64,000 nucleotides of DNA. Origin: Comamonas sp009360615. GTDB taxonomy: Bacteria > Pseudomonadota > Gammaproteobacteria > Burkholderiales > Burkholderiaceae_C. The DNA lies in the NCBI RefSeq assembly GCF_035784015.1, contig NZ_JALKOW010000002.1. One strand, 5' to 3'. A model generated the notes under the pieces. The model was not told where the DNA came from. It saw only the letters and a list, made by a program, of their open reading frames with translations, and did not search any database. The position numbers were made by a program, and so were the translations under genes. The first letter of the stretch is position 1. Each line of letters opens with the position of its first letter. Below are positions 16,394 to 24,506 of this stretch, piece after piece.

Positions 16394-19300
16394 TCAGACT
16401 TTGCGCACCTTCACTGGCAATCCTTGCCTGACCACGGCTCCCGATACCCAGTCGATCCAGACGTTGTCTTTCTCCGCACGGGTTGGGTCGGCAAACCCCA
16501 GGGCATTGAGGTTCACGCCATTGCCATGCTGCGGGTTGGCATGGGTGGGCCGGCCGTCCACCTTGTGGGCCACGGTGCCCAGTTGCTTGTGGCCGTAGCC
16601 ATGCTCGATTGCGATTGCGCCCGGCGCAATACCGGCGCGTACCAGTGCCACAGCCTGAAGCCTGCCACCTGGGGTGCTGATCTCGATAGCGTCGCCATTG
16701 GCGATTCCCAGCCGGGCCGCGTCGGCCTTGTTCAGGCTCACGGGGTTGTGCGGGTGCACCTGGCGCAGACGCGCGGCGGCAATCGACATGCTGCTCATCA
16801 GATTGGACTTGTAGCTGGTCATGGTCAGCGGCCATTCCTGCTCGGTGAACACGGCACGCATCTCCGAGCCGTCGGCCAGGCGCGCGGGATACCAGGTAGG
16901 GCAGCCGCTGTAGCGCTCGCCGGTCATGGAATGACGCATCCTGGAAAGCCCTTCGTGCCAGAAGGTGGCCGGGAACCTGGCCTGCAGCTTGAGCTGCTCG
17001 CCCTTCCAGGCGTCTTCGACCTTGTCAAAGCGGCCGCCACGGCTCATGACCATGGCAACGCGGCGTACTTCCTCGGGCTTCACGCGCTTTTCCACCGAGG
17101 GCATCCACTTTTGCAGGCCAGTGATTTCAATATCGTCGTCGCTGGCTTCGGGCACGGGCTTACCGGCCTGGTAGGCGATATTGCACATGCCGCGCAGGTA
17201 GAAGTCTTCGGCGTTTTCGAGGTCGAGTGGTTCGCCATCTTTGGTGGACATGGCGTTTTTGCCAAAGCCGGGCAGGCCGAGTTGTTTGGCGACGGCAAAG
17301 ATAAAACTTTCAAAATTGATGACCTGGCCGTCGGCCGTTTTGGCGGTTGCGGCCTCCACCGTGGGCCAGCGCACGGTGCTGCTCTTGGCCACCACGTCGG
17401 CCCAGGGTGCGCCAATGCCCCAGCTTTCATAGGTGACGGTGTCAGGCACGATGTAGTCGGCCAGGGCCGAGGTCTCGTTGATGAACGGGTCCACCGAGAC
17501 AAACAGCGGCAGCTTTTTCACATCCTTGACCGCATCGGCCAGCGCATTTTCGAAGCCGCACATGGCGTAGACGGGGTTGCTCATGTGGTTGATCCAGGCC
17601 TTGACCGGGTAGGGGTAGCCCAGCATGCCGGCGGCCAGCATTTCACTGGAAAGGCCTCCTGGCGCGGGGTACCAGGGCGCTCTGGCGGGGTAGGGGTTCT
17701 CGCCGGCGTCCTTCTTGCGCTTGAATTCGCTGGTCTTTTCGTAGGGAAACCGGGTGCGCGACAGGGCCACGCCCCGGGGTTTGACCGCCCCTTGAAACTG
17801 CGCGAAGTTGTAGCGCGGGCCGGGGCCGAAGGGCCCGAAAGGGCCGGCGTCCATGACCCAGCCACCGCGCACGTTCAGATTGCCGATCAGGTTGTTGAGC
17901 ATGGCAATGGCGTAGGCGGTGTAAAAGCCCGAGCCATTCATGGTGCCGCCGTGCGAGTTGGCAACGGCCTTCTTGCCATGGCTGGTGAACTCGCGTGCCA
18001 GATCCTCTATCTCCTTGACCGGCACGCCGCACAGGGCCGCATACTCTTCCAGTGTCTTCCTGTGTGCCTCGGTGCGCAGCTTGACAAAGGCGGTGCAGAC
18101 GGCAATCGGGGCCGGGTCTTCGGCGGAGTCGGCATTTTCTCGAGGCGTGAACTTGCGCTCAACGATGAGTTCTGCGGCAGTGGCGACCGTGTGGGCTGCC
18201 AGCGATCCATCGGGCAGCTGCACCACAAAGACGTCTTCGGCTGGTGTGTTCCCGTCCACGGCCTCGGGCATGGGCAGGCCGATATCCGAGCCCCGCAGGA
18301 ATTGACCGTAGCGCGGATGTTGGGGCTCGTTGATCAGCAGGTGGGTGGCGTTGCTCCAGCTGGCTTCGCCAGCGGCCGCCATGGCCTCGGGGCCGGGCTG
18401 GCTCAGGAACTGCCTGTCATAGCGCTCGTGGTCGATGATCCAGCGGATCAGCCCCATGGCCAGTGCCAGGTCACTGCCGGGTTTGACGGGCAACCAGCGG
18501 TTGTTCTCACCCGCCGCATGGCTGGATGAAGTCGGCAGCATGGGCGAGACCACCACGTATCGATAGGTGTTCTCGCCGCGAGAACGCGCTTCGGCCAACT
18601 CGCGCCCCACACGCTGGAAGGGATTGCCGGATTGCGCTGGCGAGGTGCCGATGAACAGGCCAAAGCACGAATTCTTCCAGTCCGGCTTGCCGTGGGGCAT
18701 GCCCGCCATATCGCCCAGTGCCGCGCCGGTGCCCACCCGGTAGGTCTGGCCGCAGTACGAGCCATGGTTGGACACATTGATGGTGCCGAACGATTGTTTG
18801 GCAAAGCGGTTGACCAGCGGGGTGCGGCCCTCGTTGGCGGCTTCCGTCACCAGCAGCTGGTTGGACCTGGGGCCATATTCGGGGTTGGCTTCATCAATCA
18901 GCGTGTCGACGTCGCGGATGGCGGCGAGACCGTCCACATGACCTTCGCCGAAGAGATCGCCTCCTTCGCAGATTTCCTGTACCAGCGTTTCGAGCGTGAT
19001 GCTCTTCCACTGGCCGGAGCCGCGTGGGCCCACACGCTTGAGCGGCTGGAGGACGCGGTGCGGGGCTTTTTGATGCTCGAGCATGGCCGCCCCCCGTGCA
19101 CAACTGGTGGCACGACCTTCCAGACCGTTGTCACCGCCCAGCATGGCATAGACCTCGCGCACCGGTGTTTCCATGGGAGCAGGATGGGTCGTGGCCAGCG
19201 GGTGATAGGGGTTGCCGGCGATGCGGATGATCCGGTTGTCAGCGGTATCGATGCGTACACGTACTCCGCACTGCGTCCAGCAGCCCAGGCATGACGAGGG

Positions 19301-19570
19301 GCTGACTACCTGGCCGGGCTGGGTCGAGAGCTGGCCGGTGACGGGGTCGATACGGAATTCTGGCGTCAGCGAGTTGCCACGCGTGGCGCTCAGGGGGCGC
19401 TTGCCCGAGCTGCCGGTGATGAGGCCTTTGGCGCCCTTGGCCACGGTCTCGCCATAGCCCGCGGCAAAAGCCGCCAGGCCACCAGCCACGGCGCCGCCGC
19501 GCAGCAGCAGACGTCTTTTGGCGATGTTGGCATCCTGGGTGGATTCAGGGGTGATTTTCTGGTCAGTCAT
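16394..19570 (-). CDS. ttrA: Tetrathionate reductase catalytic subunit TtrA (molybdopterin)
   Basis: A 1058-residue molybdo-bis(MGD) oxidoreductase of the DMSO reductase family that would reduce tetrathionate to thiosulfate in the periplasm. Residues 19-24 (RRLLLR) open a Tat signal peptide. C94, C97, C101 and C157 (CLGCWTQC and SCARG) fit the N-terminal 4Fe-4S site. C273 in NHGSYCGQTYR is the likely molybdenum ligand, and the C-terminal molydopterin-binding part contains HPHNPVSLNKADAARLGI. Length and the B-C-A gene order match known TtrA (about 1020 residues in Salmonella). Arsenate and selenate reductases are related, but the NrfD partner and the TtrB-type signal favour tetrathionate. The ATG at 19570 gives the normal Tat leader. 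Confidence 0.85.
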   Translation of the reverse strand: MTDQKITPESTQDANIAKRRLLLRGGAVAGGLAAFAAGYGETVAKGAKGLITGSSGKRPLSATRGNSLTPEFRIDPVTGQLSTQPGQVVSPSSCLGCWTQCGVRVRIDTADNRIIRIAGNPYHPLATTHPAPMETPVREVYAMLGGDNGLEGRATSCARGAAMLEHQKAPHRVLQPLKRVGPRGSGQWKSITLETLVQEICEGGDLFGEGHVDGLAAIRDVDTLIDEANPEYGPRSNQLLVTEAANEGRTPLVNRFAKQSFGTINVSNHGSYCGQTYRVGTGAALGDMAGMPHGKPDWKNSCFGLFIGTSPAQSGNPFQRVGRELAEARSRGENTYRYVVVSPMLPTSSSHAAGENNRWLPVKPGSDLALAMGLIRWIIDHERYDRQFLSQPGPEAMAAAGEASWSNATHLLINEPQHPRYGQFLRGSDIGLPMPEAVDGNTPAEDVFVVQLPDGSLAAHTVATAAELIVERKFTPRENADSAEDPAPIAVCTAFVKLRTEAHRKTLEEYAALCGVPVKEIEDLAREFTSHGKKAVANSHGGTMNGSGFYTAYAIAMLNNLIGNLNVRGGWVMDAGPFGPFGPGPRYNFAQFQGAVKPRGVALSRTRFPYEKTSEFKRKKDAGENPYPARAPWYPAPGGLSSEMLAAGMLGYPYPVKAWINHMSNPVYAMCGFENALADAVKDVKKLPLFVSVDPFINETSALADYIVPDTVTYESWGIGAPWADVVAKSSTVRWPTVEAATAKTADGQVINFESFIFAVAKQLGLPGFGKNAMSTKDGEPLDLENAEDFYLRGMCNIAYQAGKPVPEASDDDIEITGLQKWMPSVEKRVKPEEVRRVAMVMSRGGRFDKVEDAWKGEQLKLQARFPATFWHEGLSRMRHSMTGERYSGCPTWYPARLADGSEMRAVFTEQEWPLTMTSYKSNLMSSMSIAAARLRQVHPHNPVSLNKADAARLGIANGDAIEISTPGGRLQAVALVRAGIAPGAIAIEHGYGHKQLGTVAHKVDGRPTHANPQHGNGVNLNALGFADPTRAEKDNVWIDWVSGAVVRQGLPVKVRKV

Positions 19571-19620
19571 GGTCTTGCCCTTGGTTTGAGGGAAGGGCAA
19601 GCGCAGCAGTGCTTCTAAGG

Positions 19621-19675
19621 TTTTGATGGCTGCTGGCGCTTGCCTGTATTACGGTAAAGGCCTATTTGGCTTGAG
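19621..19675 (+). repeat. Dispersed intergenic repeat, copy A (ttrC-ttrA spacer)
   Basis: The 108-bp spacer between ttrC and ttrA holds a sequence whose first 19 bases (GATGGCTGCTGGCGCTTGC, 19625-19643) match 16 of 19 bases of the copy at 29357-29339 (minus strand). Further on, TAAAGGCCTATTT matches the copy at 37402-37466 in TACAGGCCGATTT. I recall similar elements between genes across Comamonadaceae. Within an operon it could alter mRNA stability between the C and A cistrons. Confidence 0.55.
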
Positions 19676-19678
19676 TCT

Positions 19679-20719
19679 TCAAGCGCCAACAGCAGGTTTG
19701 CGGGCCGGGAACGTTTCCAGCGCCCAGGTGGACATCGCCACCAGTGCCACGCACAGGCCAGCCATACCCAGCATGCCCATCAGGCCTTCCCCCCCCAGAG
19801 GCATGCGGTAGAGATACAGCCCTGCGCCGAATTTGGGCACGCCTTGCACGCCCATGAACAGCGCCCAGCGGAAGGCCCAGGCGGATGCCGCCAGGCCGGC
19901 TCCCAGCACCAGGGTGTAACCCTTGGCTGCAAGACGATGCTCGCCACGCATCAGCGCCACCACCACGACGGCACCGCACGCGGCCGATCCCAGCATGGAG
20001 ATGCGCCAGACAGGGAACTCCTTGAACAGGCGGACCGCCATGTCAAAGGAGGGGTTCTGTCCCGCGATGCCGGCAACGCCCCAGGTCAGGGCGCTGGCGA
20101 TCAGGCCGGTGGCAAGCCAGAGGCCCAGCGTGCGCAGCCCTTGCAGGGTTGCCGCATCGGGCTGCAAGGCCCGCGGCAGAAAGCGCGAGAGCACAAAGCC
20201 CATGCCTACGGTGGCCAGCCAGCCACTCAGTGCCAGGTTGATCGGCACCCATGGCGTGTTCCACAGCGGGCGCGAGCGGACGACCATGATCTCGGCACCC
20301 GTGTAGGCCACGATGCTGATGGTGGACAGCAGCAGCACAGGCGCCAGCAGGCGCATCAGCTTGTGCCTGCCCAGCCACCACAGCGCGCACATCAGCACGC
20401 AAAGCCCCACGAACGTGGGCATCAGCACGGCACCCAGGCTCATCCACGACCAGGGAGTGAGGTGGGCATAGAAATGCCAGAAGCGTGCAGGCTGGTGCAG
20501 GTCGGCCAGCAAAGCCACAGGGGCGGCAATGGCGCTCACGGCCAGCACCAGTATGGCGGTAGGCAGCAGGCGCTGGCGCTGGCCCCGGGGTGGGCCGAAC
20601 GTGCAGACCGAAGTCAGCAATGCGGCGCCCGTGGCCACACCGACGAGAAAGAAATACTGCACGGCCCAGGGTAGCCAGGCCGCTTCATAGGCCGGGGTCA
20701 GGAGTTCGATGATGTGCAT
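19679..20719 (-). CDS. ttrC: Tetrathionate reductase membrane subunit TtrC (NrfD/PsrC family)
   Basis: A 346-residue integral membrane protein with eight to nine hydrophobic helices, beginning YEAAWLPWAVQYFFLVGVAT, typical of NrfD/PsrC quinol dehydrogenases. HQPARFWHFYAHLTPWSWMS is the conserved family loop. It would oxidise quinol and pass electrons to TtrB and then TtrA. AAGGAC lies 7 bases before the ATG. It follows ttrB by 151 bp and precedes ttrA by 108 bp on the same strand. The spacers are rather long for an operon, and the second holds a dispersed repeat. Confidence 0.85.
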   Translation of the reverse strand: MHIIELLTPAYEAAWLPWAVQYFFLVGVATGAALLTSVCTFGPPRGQRQRLLPTAILVLAVSAIAAPVALLADLHQPARFWHFYAHLTPWSWMSLGAVLMPTFVGLCVLMCALWWLGRHKLMRLLAPVLLLSTISIVAYTGAEIMVVRSRPLWNTPWVPINLALSGWLATVGMGFVLSRFLPRALQPDAATLQGLRTLGLWLATGLIASALTWGVAGIAGQNPSFDMAVRLFKEFPVWRISMLGSAACGAVVVVALMRGEHRLAAKGYTLVLGAGLAASAWAFRWALFMGVQGVPKFGAGLYLYRMPLGGEGLMGMLGMAGLCVALVAMSTWALETFPARKPAVGA

Positions 20720-20870
20720 CTGACAGTCCTTTTTTGATTTTCTTGATATGTCGGGGTGGACGTTTCTTGCATTGCATGGACTGACCCGGCAACTCCGGGC
20801 AAGGGCAGCCCCGCAGCGAGAGATCCGTTTCCCCTGCGAGCAGCGATTGGGCGGCGAGGCGCGACGCGAC

Positions 20871-21731
20871 TCAGGAGTGGACGACCAATCTCACGGTGGC
20901 CTGGCCATCGACACCGTTCACGAACGCATCGGGCAGGCCGATGTAGAAGACATGCGGCTGGGTCTTCATGCCGGGCTTGAGGACCTTGATCTCGTCCTTG
21001 TGAGCCTTGATGCGCTGGTTGATTTCGCTATGTGCGTCGTTCAGATCGCCAATCACGCGCGCACCGCCCACGCAGCTCTCCACGCAGGCGGGAAGCAGGC
21101 CGGCTTCAAGGCGGTGTTCACAGAAGGTGCATTTGTCGGCAGTCTGTGTTTCGTGATTGATGAAGCGCGCATCGTAGGGGCAGGCCTGCACGCAGTAGCC
21201 GCAGCCCACGCAGCGCTCGTTGTCGACCAGAACGATTCCGTCGGTGCGCTGAAATGTGGCTTGCACCGGGCAGACGGGCACGCAAGGCGGTTCGTCGCAG
21301 TGGTTGCACAGCCGCGGCAGGCTGACCATGGCGGCCGCCGTGTCGCCGGCCTGGTCGATTTCGTACTGCAGCACCGTGGTGCGAAACTGGCCGATAGGGG
21401 GCTGGTTTTCGACCGAGCAACTCACCGTGCAGGCCTGGCAGCCAATGCATTTGCGCATATCGACCAGCATCCCAAAGCGCTTGCCTTCCATGCCGGGGCG
21501 ACGAGGGGGCTGGAATGCAGTGTCCCCTGGCAATGCGGCGCGGGCACTGCCCGCAAGGCCCAGGCTGGTGGCCATGGCAATCAAGTCCTGCAAGAAGCCG
21601 CGCTTGGTGGGCGTAGTCACTGCCTTCGGAGTGGTTCGGGCAATGGGGGGAGGGCTGCAGGCGCAGACCGAGTTGCTGCCGGAGCAGTTCGGGAGTTCTC
21701 TTTCATGAAGTGGCATGGACCTGGCTTTCAT
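20871..21731 (-). CDS. ttrB: Tetrathionate reductase iron-sulfur subunit TtrB
   Basis: A ferredoxin-like electron-transfer subunit with four cysteine clusters for four 4Fe-4S centres: CIGCQACTVSC, CNHCDEPPCVPVC, CVGCGYCVQAC and CTFC-x11-CVESC. The Tat-type signal has KR instead of RR (TKRGFLQDL), the same deviation known from Salmonella TtrB (SKRQFLQQL), which supports the family assignment. The start is uncertain. ATG 21731 and ATG 21716 would leave a 37- to 42-residue N-region rich in Cys and Pro. A GTG at 21620 gives MTTPTKRGFL, a signal of normal size. The longest form is reported. First gene of the operon, 103 bp downstream of an FNR-type site. Confidence 0.85.
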   Translation of the reverse strand: MKARSMPLHERELPNCSGSNSVCACSPPPIARTTPKAVTTPTKRGFLQDLIAMATSLGLAGSARAALPGDTAFQPPRRPGMEGKRFGMLVDMRKCIGCQACTVSCSVENQPPIGQFRTTVLQYEIDQAGDTAAAMVSLPRLCNHCDEPPCVPVCPVQATFQRTDGIVLVDNERCVGCGYCVQACPYDARFINHETQTADKCTFCEHRLEAGLLPACVESCVGGARVIGDLNDAHSEINQRIKAHKDEIKVLKPGMKTQPHVFYIGLPDAFVNGVDGQATVRLVVHS

Positions 21732-21805
21732 CGTCGCGCTGGCATCGGAAATCTCGATGCTTTATTTAAAAAAAGTATATAAATACTATTTTTTATTCGA
21801 CTTCT

Positions 21806-21847
21806 ACTATATGAATGCCTGGCTCTGCCTCGCTTGATTTGAGTCAA
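21806..21847 (-). promoter_or_regulatory. FNR/ANR-type site and -10 box of the ttr operon
   Basis: TTGAT-TTGA-GTCAA at 21834-21847 matches the FNR/ANR/DNR consensus TTGATN4ATCAA in nine of ten positions. On the minus strand a TATAGT hexamer lies at 21811-21806. Their centres are 32 bp apart, exactly the spacing of a class II FNR promoter (site at -41.5), and this predicts a transcription start near 21799. No good -35 box is present, as expected for an activator-dependent promoter. It points to induction of ttrBCA under low oxygen. Confidence 0.65.
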
Positions 21848-22209
21848 GGTTTCGCTTGTTCAGGCCTTTTTTCTATGGAAAACCCGCAACAGAGCGACTG
21901 GCTGCAGAGCATGCCGGCACTTGATTAATGAACTGTTAAGCAATGGAGGGCGAATCAGATGCAATCCGGGGTTGCGGCCCCCATTTCGGGCTGCCTTCAA
22001 CACGTTGCCGTCCTGGACCGGGCTGTTCCGTTGCTGTCCGACGGTGCTGCGGATGCGCGAATTTCTTGAAAGCGGCATGTTTTCTGTAAGATGTCCCCAT
22101 GCTGCAAGTTTTATGAGCGGCCGGCCTTGATGCTTGCTGCTCCGCAGCTATCTTGGTGCACTGCCCAGTGCATGCGATATTCCAATTTCGTCACATTGAA
22201 AGGTCCGAT
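21848..22209. other. Intergenic region between the ttr promoter and the DUF883 gene
   Basis: About 360 bp upstream of the DUF883 gene with no supported gene. A weak promoter candidate for the DUF883 operon is TTGAAA (22066-22071) with TAAGAT (22087-22092), spaced 15 bp. Nothing else stands out. Confidence 0.35.
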
Positions 22210-22521
22210 ATGTCACGCTCTGTTTCCGACGCCGTTTCCACTGCCCAAGACGATCTGGAAAAACTGGTCAGCGATCTGCGAGGTCTGCTGTCTGCCCGTG
22301 AACTGGACAAGGTTCCCGAAATCAGCGCGCTGCGTCAGCGCATTGATGACGGCATGGCCAATGTGCGTGAATCTGCCGTGCGTGCCGCTCAGGATGCCGC
22401 TCGCCAGGCGCGAGAAGCCGCCGATGTGGCCGATCGTTACGCGCACGACGAACCCTGGCGCGTCGCCGGTGCAGCGCTGGCCGTCGGCGCTCTGCTGGGA
22501 TTCATGCTGGGTCGTCGTTGA
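22210..22521 (+). CDS. DUF883 family protein (ElaB/YqjD-like), inner-membrane anchored
   Basis: A 103-residue protein: a long amphipathic helix (TAQDDLEKLVSDLRGLLSAR to ARQAREAADVADRY) followed by a C-terminal membrane helix (WRVAGAALAVGALLGFMLGRR). This is the ElaB/YqjD layout. E. coli YqjD and ElaB are tail-anchored inner-membrane proteins that bind stationary-phase ribosomes; the same role here is inference. The ATG at 22210 has AAAGG upstream; the frame is open to 22153 but that part is not conserved. The first gene of a three-gene set with the YqjE- and YqjK-like genes, the order seen in E. coli yqjDEK. Confidence 0.85.
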   Translation: MSRSVSDAVSTAQDDLEKLVSDLRGLLSARELDKVPEISALRQRIDDGMANVRESAVRAAQDAARQAREAADVADRYAHDEPWRVAGAALAVGALLGFMLGRR

Positions 22522-22552
22522 GCATTGCCGCGTTGCAGAAGGACAAGCGCCT

Positions 22553-22948
22553 GTGAATTTGATTTCGCTACTGGGTCTTGATTCCCTGATGGAGCGCTGG
22601 CGCGCCAACCTGAACGAGGCAGCGATTGCTGCCGAAGATCGGGTTGACCTGGCCCAGCTTGAATGGCAGCAGCACAAGCGCAGCATGCAGGCGCTGGCAG
22701 TGCTGGCCATCGTGCTGGGCGCACTCACCGTGGTCGTGCTCATTGTCCTGTCCCTCGCGGTGCTCGTGCAGTTCTGGGACAGCGAGCATCGCCAGCTGGT
22801 GGCGTGGCTGCTGGTTGGGGGCTGGCTCCTGATCTGGGGCCTGGGCCTGTGGCGTCTGCTGGCAGCCGTCAGGCAGCTGTCCAGTCCCTTCAGGCTGACA
22901 CGGCGCGAGCTCAGAGCGGATTGGCAAGCGTTGAAGGAGAGGATCTAG
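22553..22948 (+). CDS. Phage-holin-III-superfamily membrane protein (YqjE-like)
   Basis: A 131-residue protein with an N-terminal helical part (LMERWRANLNEAAIAAEDRV, then LAQLEWQQHKR) and two membrane helices (ALAVLAIVLGALTVVVLIVL and LVAWLLVGGWLLIWGLGLW). It ends with a short basic tail. This is the YqjE pattern. The GTG at 22553 follows GAAGGAC and is 31 bp after the previous stop; the frame is open much further upstream, but that region is the DUF883 gene in another frame. The function is unknown; despite the family name it is not in a prophage here. Confidence 0.78.
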   Translation: MNLISLLGLDSLMERWRANLNEAAIAAEDRVDLAQLEWQQHKRSMQALAVLAIVLGALTVVVLIVLSLAVLVQFWDSEHRQLVAWLLVGGWLLIWGLGLWRLLAAVRQLSSPFRLTRRELRADWQALKERI

Positions 22949-22949
22949 C

Positions 22950-23324
22950 ATGCATACCGTCTCTCCCGACCCGCGCTCTGCGGAGCTGGAGTCCTCCAGG
23001 CCGCCAGGCATGGATGCTCAGCTCTGGAGCGAGGCGAGCGCCGAGCAGAAACTGGTGCTCCTGCGCATTGCCAAGCAGCGTGCACGCATCAAGGCTCGAG
23101 CGGCTGCCAAGGCCCAGGCGTTGGCTCTGCGCAGCACGGAGGCGCCGCATGTGGACGCGGACGCTCCCTTGCCTGAGCGCCTGTTGTCCTTCGTGCGCCT
23201 GCATCCGCTGGCAACCGCAGCTGCGGGGGGCTTGCTCCTGGTTCTCGGGCCGCGCAAGCTGATCCGCTGGGGCAGCGCGGCGCTGCCCTGGATTCTCAAG
23301 CTGCAGCAACGTACGCGAGGCTGA
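22950..23324 (+). CDS. YqjK-like small membrane protein
   Basis: A 124-residue protein whose ATG is one base after the previous stop codon, with AAGGAGAGG upstream, so it is clearly translated as part of the same operon. The middle is strongly basic and helical (LVLLRIAKQRARIKARAAAK). The C-terminal half has a hydrophobic segment (HPLATAAAGGLLLVLGPRK) and a second short amphipathic stretch ending KLQQRTRG. Position and build match YqjK of the yqjDEK cluster, but similarity is too weak to be sure. A strong terminator follows 12 bp after the stop. Confidence 0.7.
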   Translation: MHTVSPDPRSAELESSRPPGMDAQLWSEASAEQKLVLLRIAKQRARIKARAAAKAQALALRSTEAPHVDADAPLPERLLSFVRLHPLATAAAGGLLLVLGPRKLIRWGSAALPWILKLQQRTRG

Positions 23325-23335
23325 ACGCTCCCGAA

Positions 23336-23375
23336 AAACAGCCCGTCAGGCGCATGCCGGACGGGCTGTTTCTTT
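23336..23375. terminator. Bidirectional terminator between the yqjDEK-like operon and pyrD
   Basis: A 12-bp perfect stem (23336-23347 with 23360-23371; arms AAACAGCCCGTC / GACGGGCTGTTT), a 12-base loop, T-rich DNA on the right and an A5 run on the left. It lies 12 bp after the YqjK-like stop and 55 bp after the pyrD stop on the other strand, so it can serve both. Confidence 0.85.
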
Positions 23376-23425
23376 TGGCGCGGCCAGCAGGCCAGGCCTC
23401 CGGTTCGGTCAGGTTCAGTGAAATT

Positions 23426-24472
23426 TCAGTGCATATGGGCGATGGCCTGGGCGGCTTCGGTGACCAGCCCGGGGCCGCGATAGATCAGGCCGCTGTAGAT
23501 CTGCACCACATCGGCACCTGCGCGGATCTTGCTCACGGCGTCCGCCCCGCTCAGGATGCCGCCCACTCCGATGATGGGGAAGCGGCTTCCAAGAGCGGAG
23601 CGCAACTGGCGAATGATCTGGTTGCTGGCCTCCAGCACGGGTGCACCGGACAGGCCGCCGCTTTCTTCGGCATGCTGCAGACCCTTGACGGCATCGCGGC
23701 TGATGGTGGTGTTGGTGGCAATCACGCCATCCATGCCATGGCGCTCCAGCGTCGCGGCGATCACGCCAACCTGCTCCTCGTCCAGGTCGGGAGCGATCTT
23801 CACGAACACCGGCGTGCGCTTGCCATGCTGGCTGGCGAGCTGCTCACGGCGATTGGCGACAGCGCCCAGCAGCGCGTCCAGCGCCTCATCGCTTTGCAGC
23901 GCACGCAGATTCTTGGTGTTGGGCGAGCTGATGTTGACCGTCACGTAGTCGGCATGAGGGTACACACCGTCCAGCGCCTTGATGTAGTCGCTGGTGGCCT
24001 CCTCGATAGGGGTTGTGGCGTTCTTTCCGATGTTCAGACCCAGCAGCATGGCGCCGCCTTTGGCGCGCACTTGCGAGCGACGCACATTGGCAAGGAAGGC
24101 ATCCAGGCCTTCGTTGTTGAAGCCCAGACGGTTGATCAGCGCATTCTTTTCAGGAATGCGGAACATGCGGGGCTTGGGATTGCCGGGTTGCGGTCGGGGC
24201 GTGACGGTGCCCACTTCCACAAAGCCGAAACCCATGGCGGCGAGCGCATCGATGCAGCGTGCATTCTTGTCCAGGCCGGCTGCCATGCCCACACGGTTAG
24301 GGAACTGCAGACCCGCAAGCTCGATGGGGTCGTTGACCAGAGGTTGTGCCCAGGCTTTCTGGAGCAAGGTGTTTTGCCCCTTGGCCATGAGATTCATGGT
24401 GAGGTCGTGGGCCGCTTCGGGGTCCATGCCGAAAAGAATAGGACGCGTCAGTGAGTAAGGAATAAGAGACAT
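23426..24472 (-). CDS. pyrD: Quinone-dependent (class 2) dihydroorotate dehydrogenase
   Basis: A 348-residue flavoenzyme oxidising dihydroorotate to orotate in pyrimidine synthesis and passing electrons to quinone at the inner membrane. The N-terminal amphipathic extension (SLIPYSLTRPILFGMDPEAA) marks class 2. Flavin and substrate residues appear in GMAAGLDKNARCIDALAAMG, GTVTPRPQPGNPKPRMFRIP, INRLGFNN and VNISSPNTKNLR. FVKIAPDLDE and VATNTT-like IATNTTISRD are also present. The ATG at 24472 gives the usual start; the 12 extra in-frame codons overlap rpiA. Divergent from rpiA with only 34 bp between the two start codons. Confidence 0.95.
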   Translation of the reverse strand: MSLIPYSLTRPILFGMDPEAAHDLTMNLMAKGQNTLLQKAWAQPLVNDPIELAGLQFPNRVGMAAGLDKNARCIDALAAMGFGFVEVGTVTPRPQPGNPKPRMFRIPEKNALINRLGFNNEGLDAFLANVRRSQVRAKGGAMLLGLNIGKNATTPIEEATSDYIKALDGVYPHADYVTVNISSPNTKNLRALQSDEALDALLGAVANRREQLASQHGKRTPVFVKIAPDLDEEQVGVIAATLERHGMDGVIATNTTISRDAVKGLQHAEESGGLSGAPVLEASNQIIRQLRSALGSRFPIIGVGGILSGADAVSKIRAGADVVQIYSGLIYRGPGLVTEAAQAIAHMH

Positions 24473-24506
24473 GGGGATAATCGCAGGATTACCTGGATTT
24501 TCCCTC

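Noticed and set aside
16028..18529. An 833-codon plus-strand open frame antisense to ttrA
   Set aside because: Same cause as above; the opposite strand encodes a full molybdopterin enzyme with all cofactor residues.
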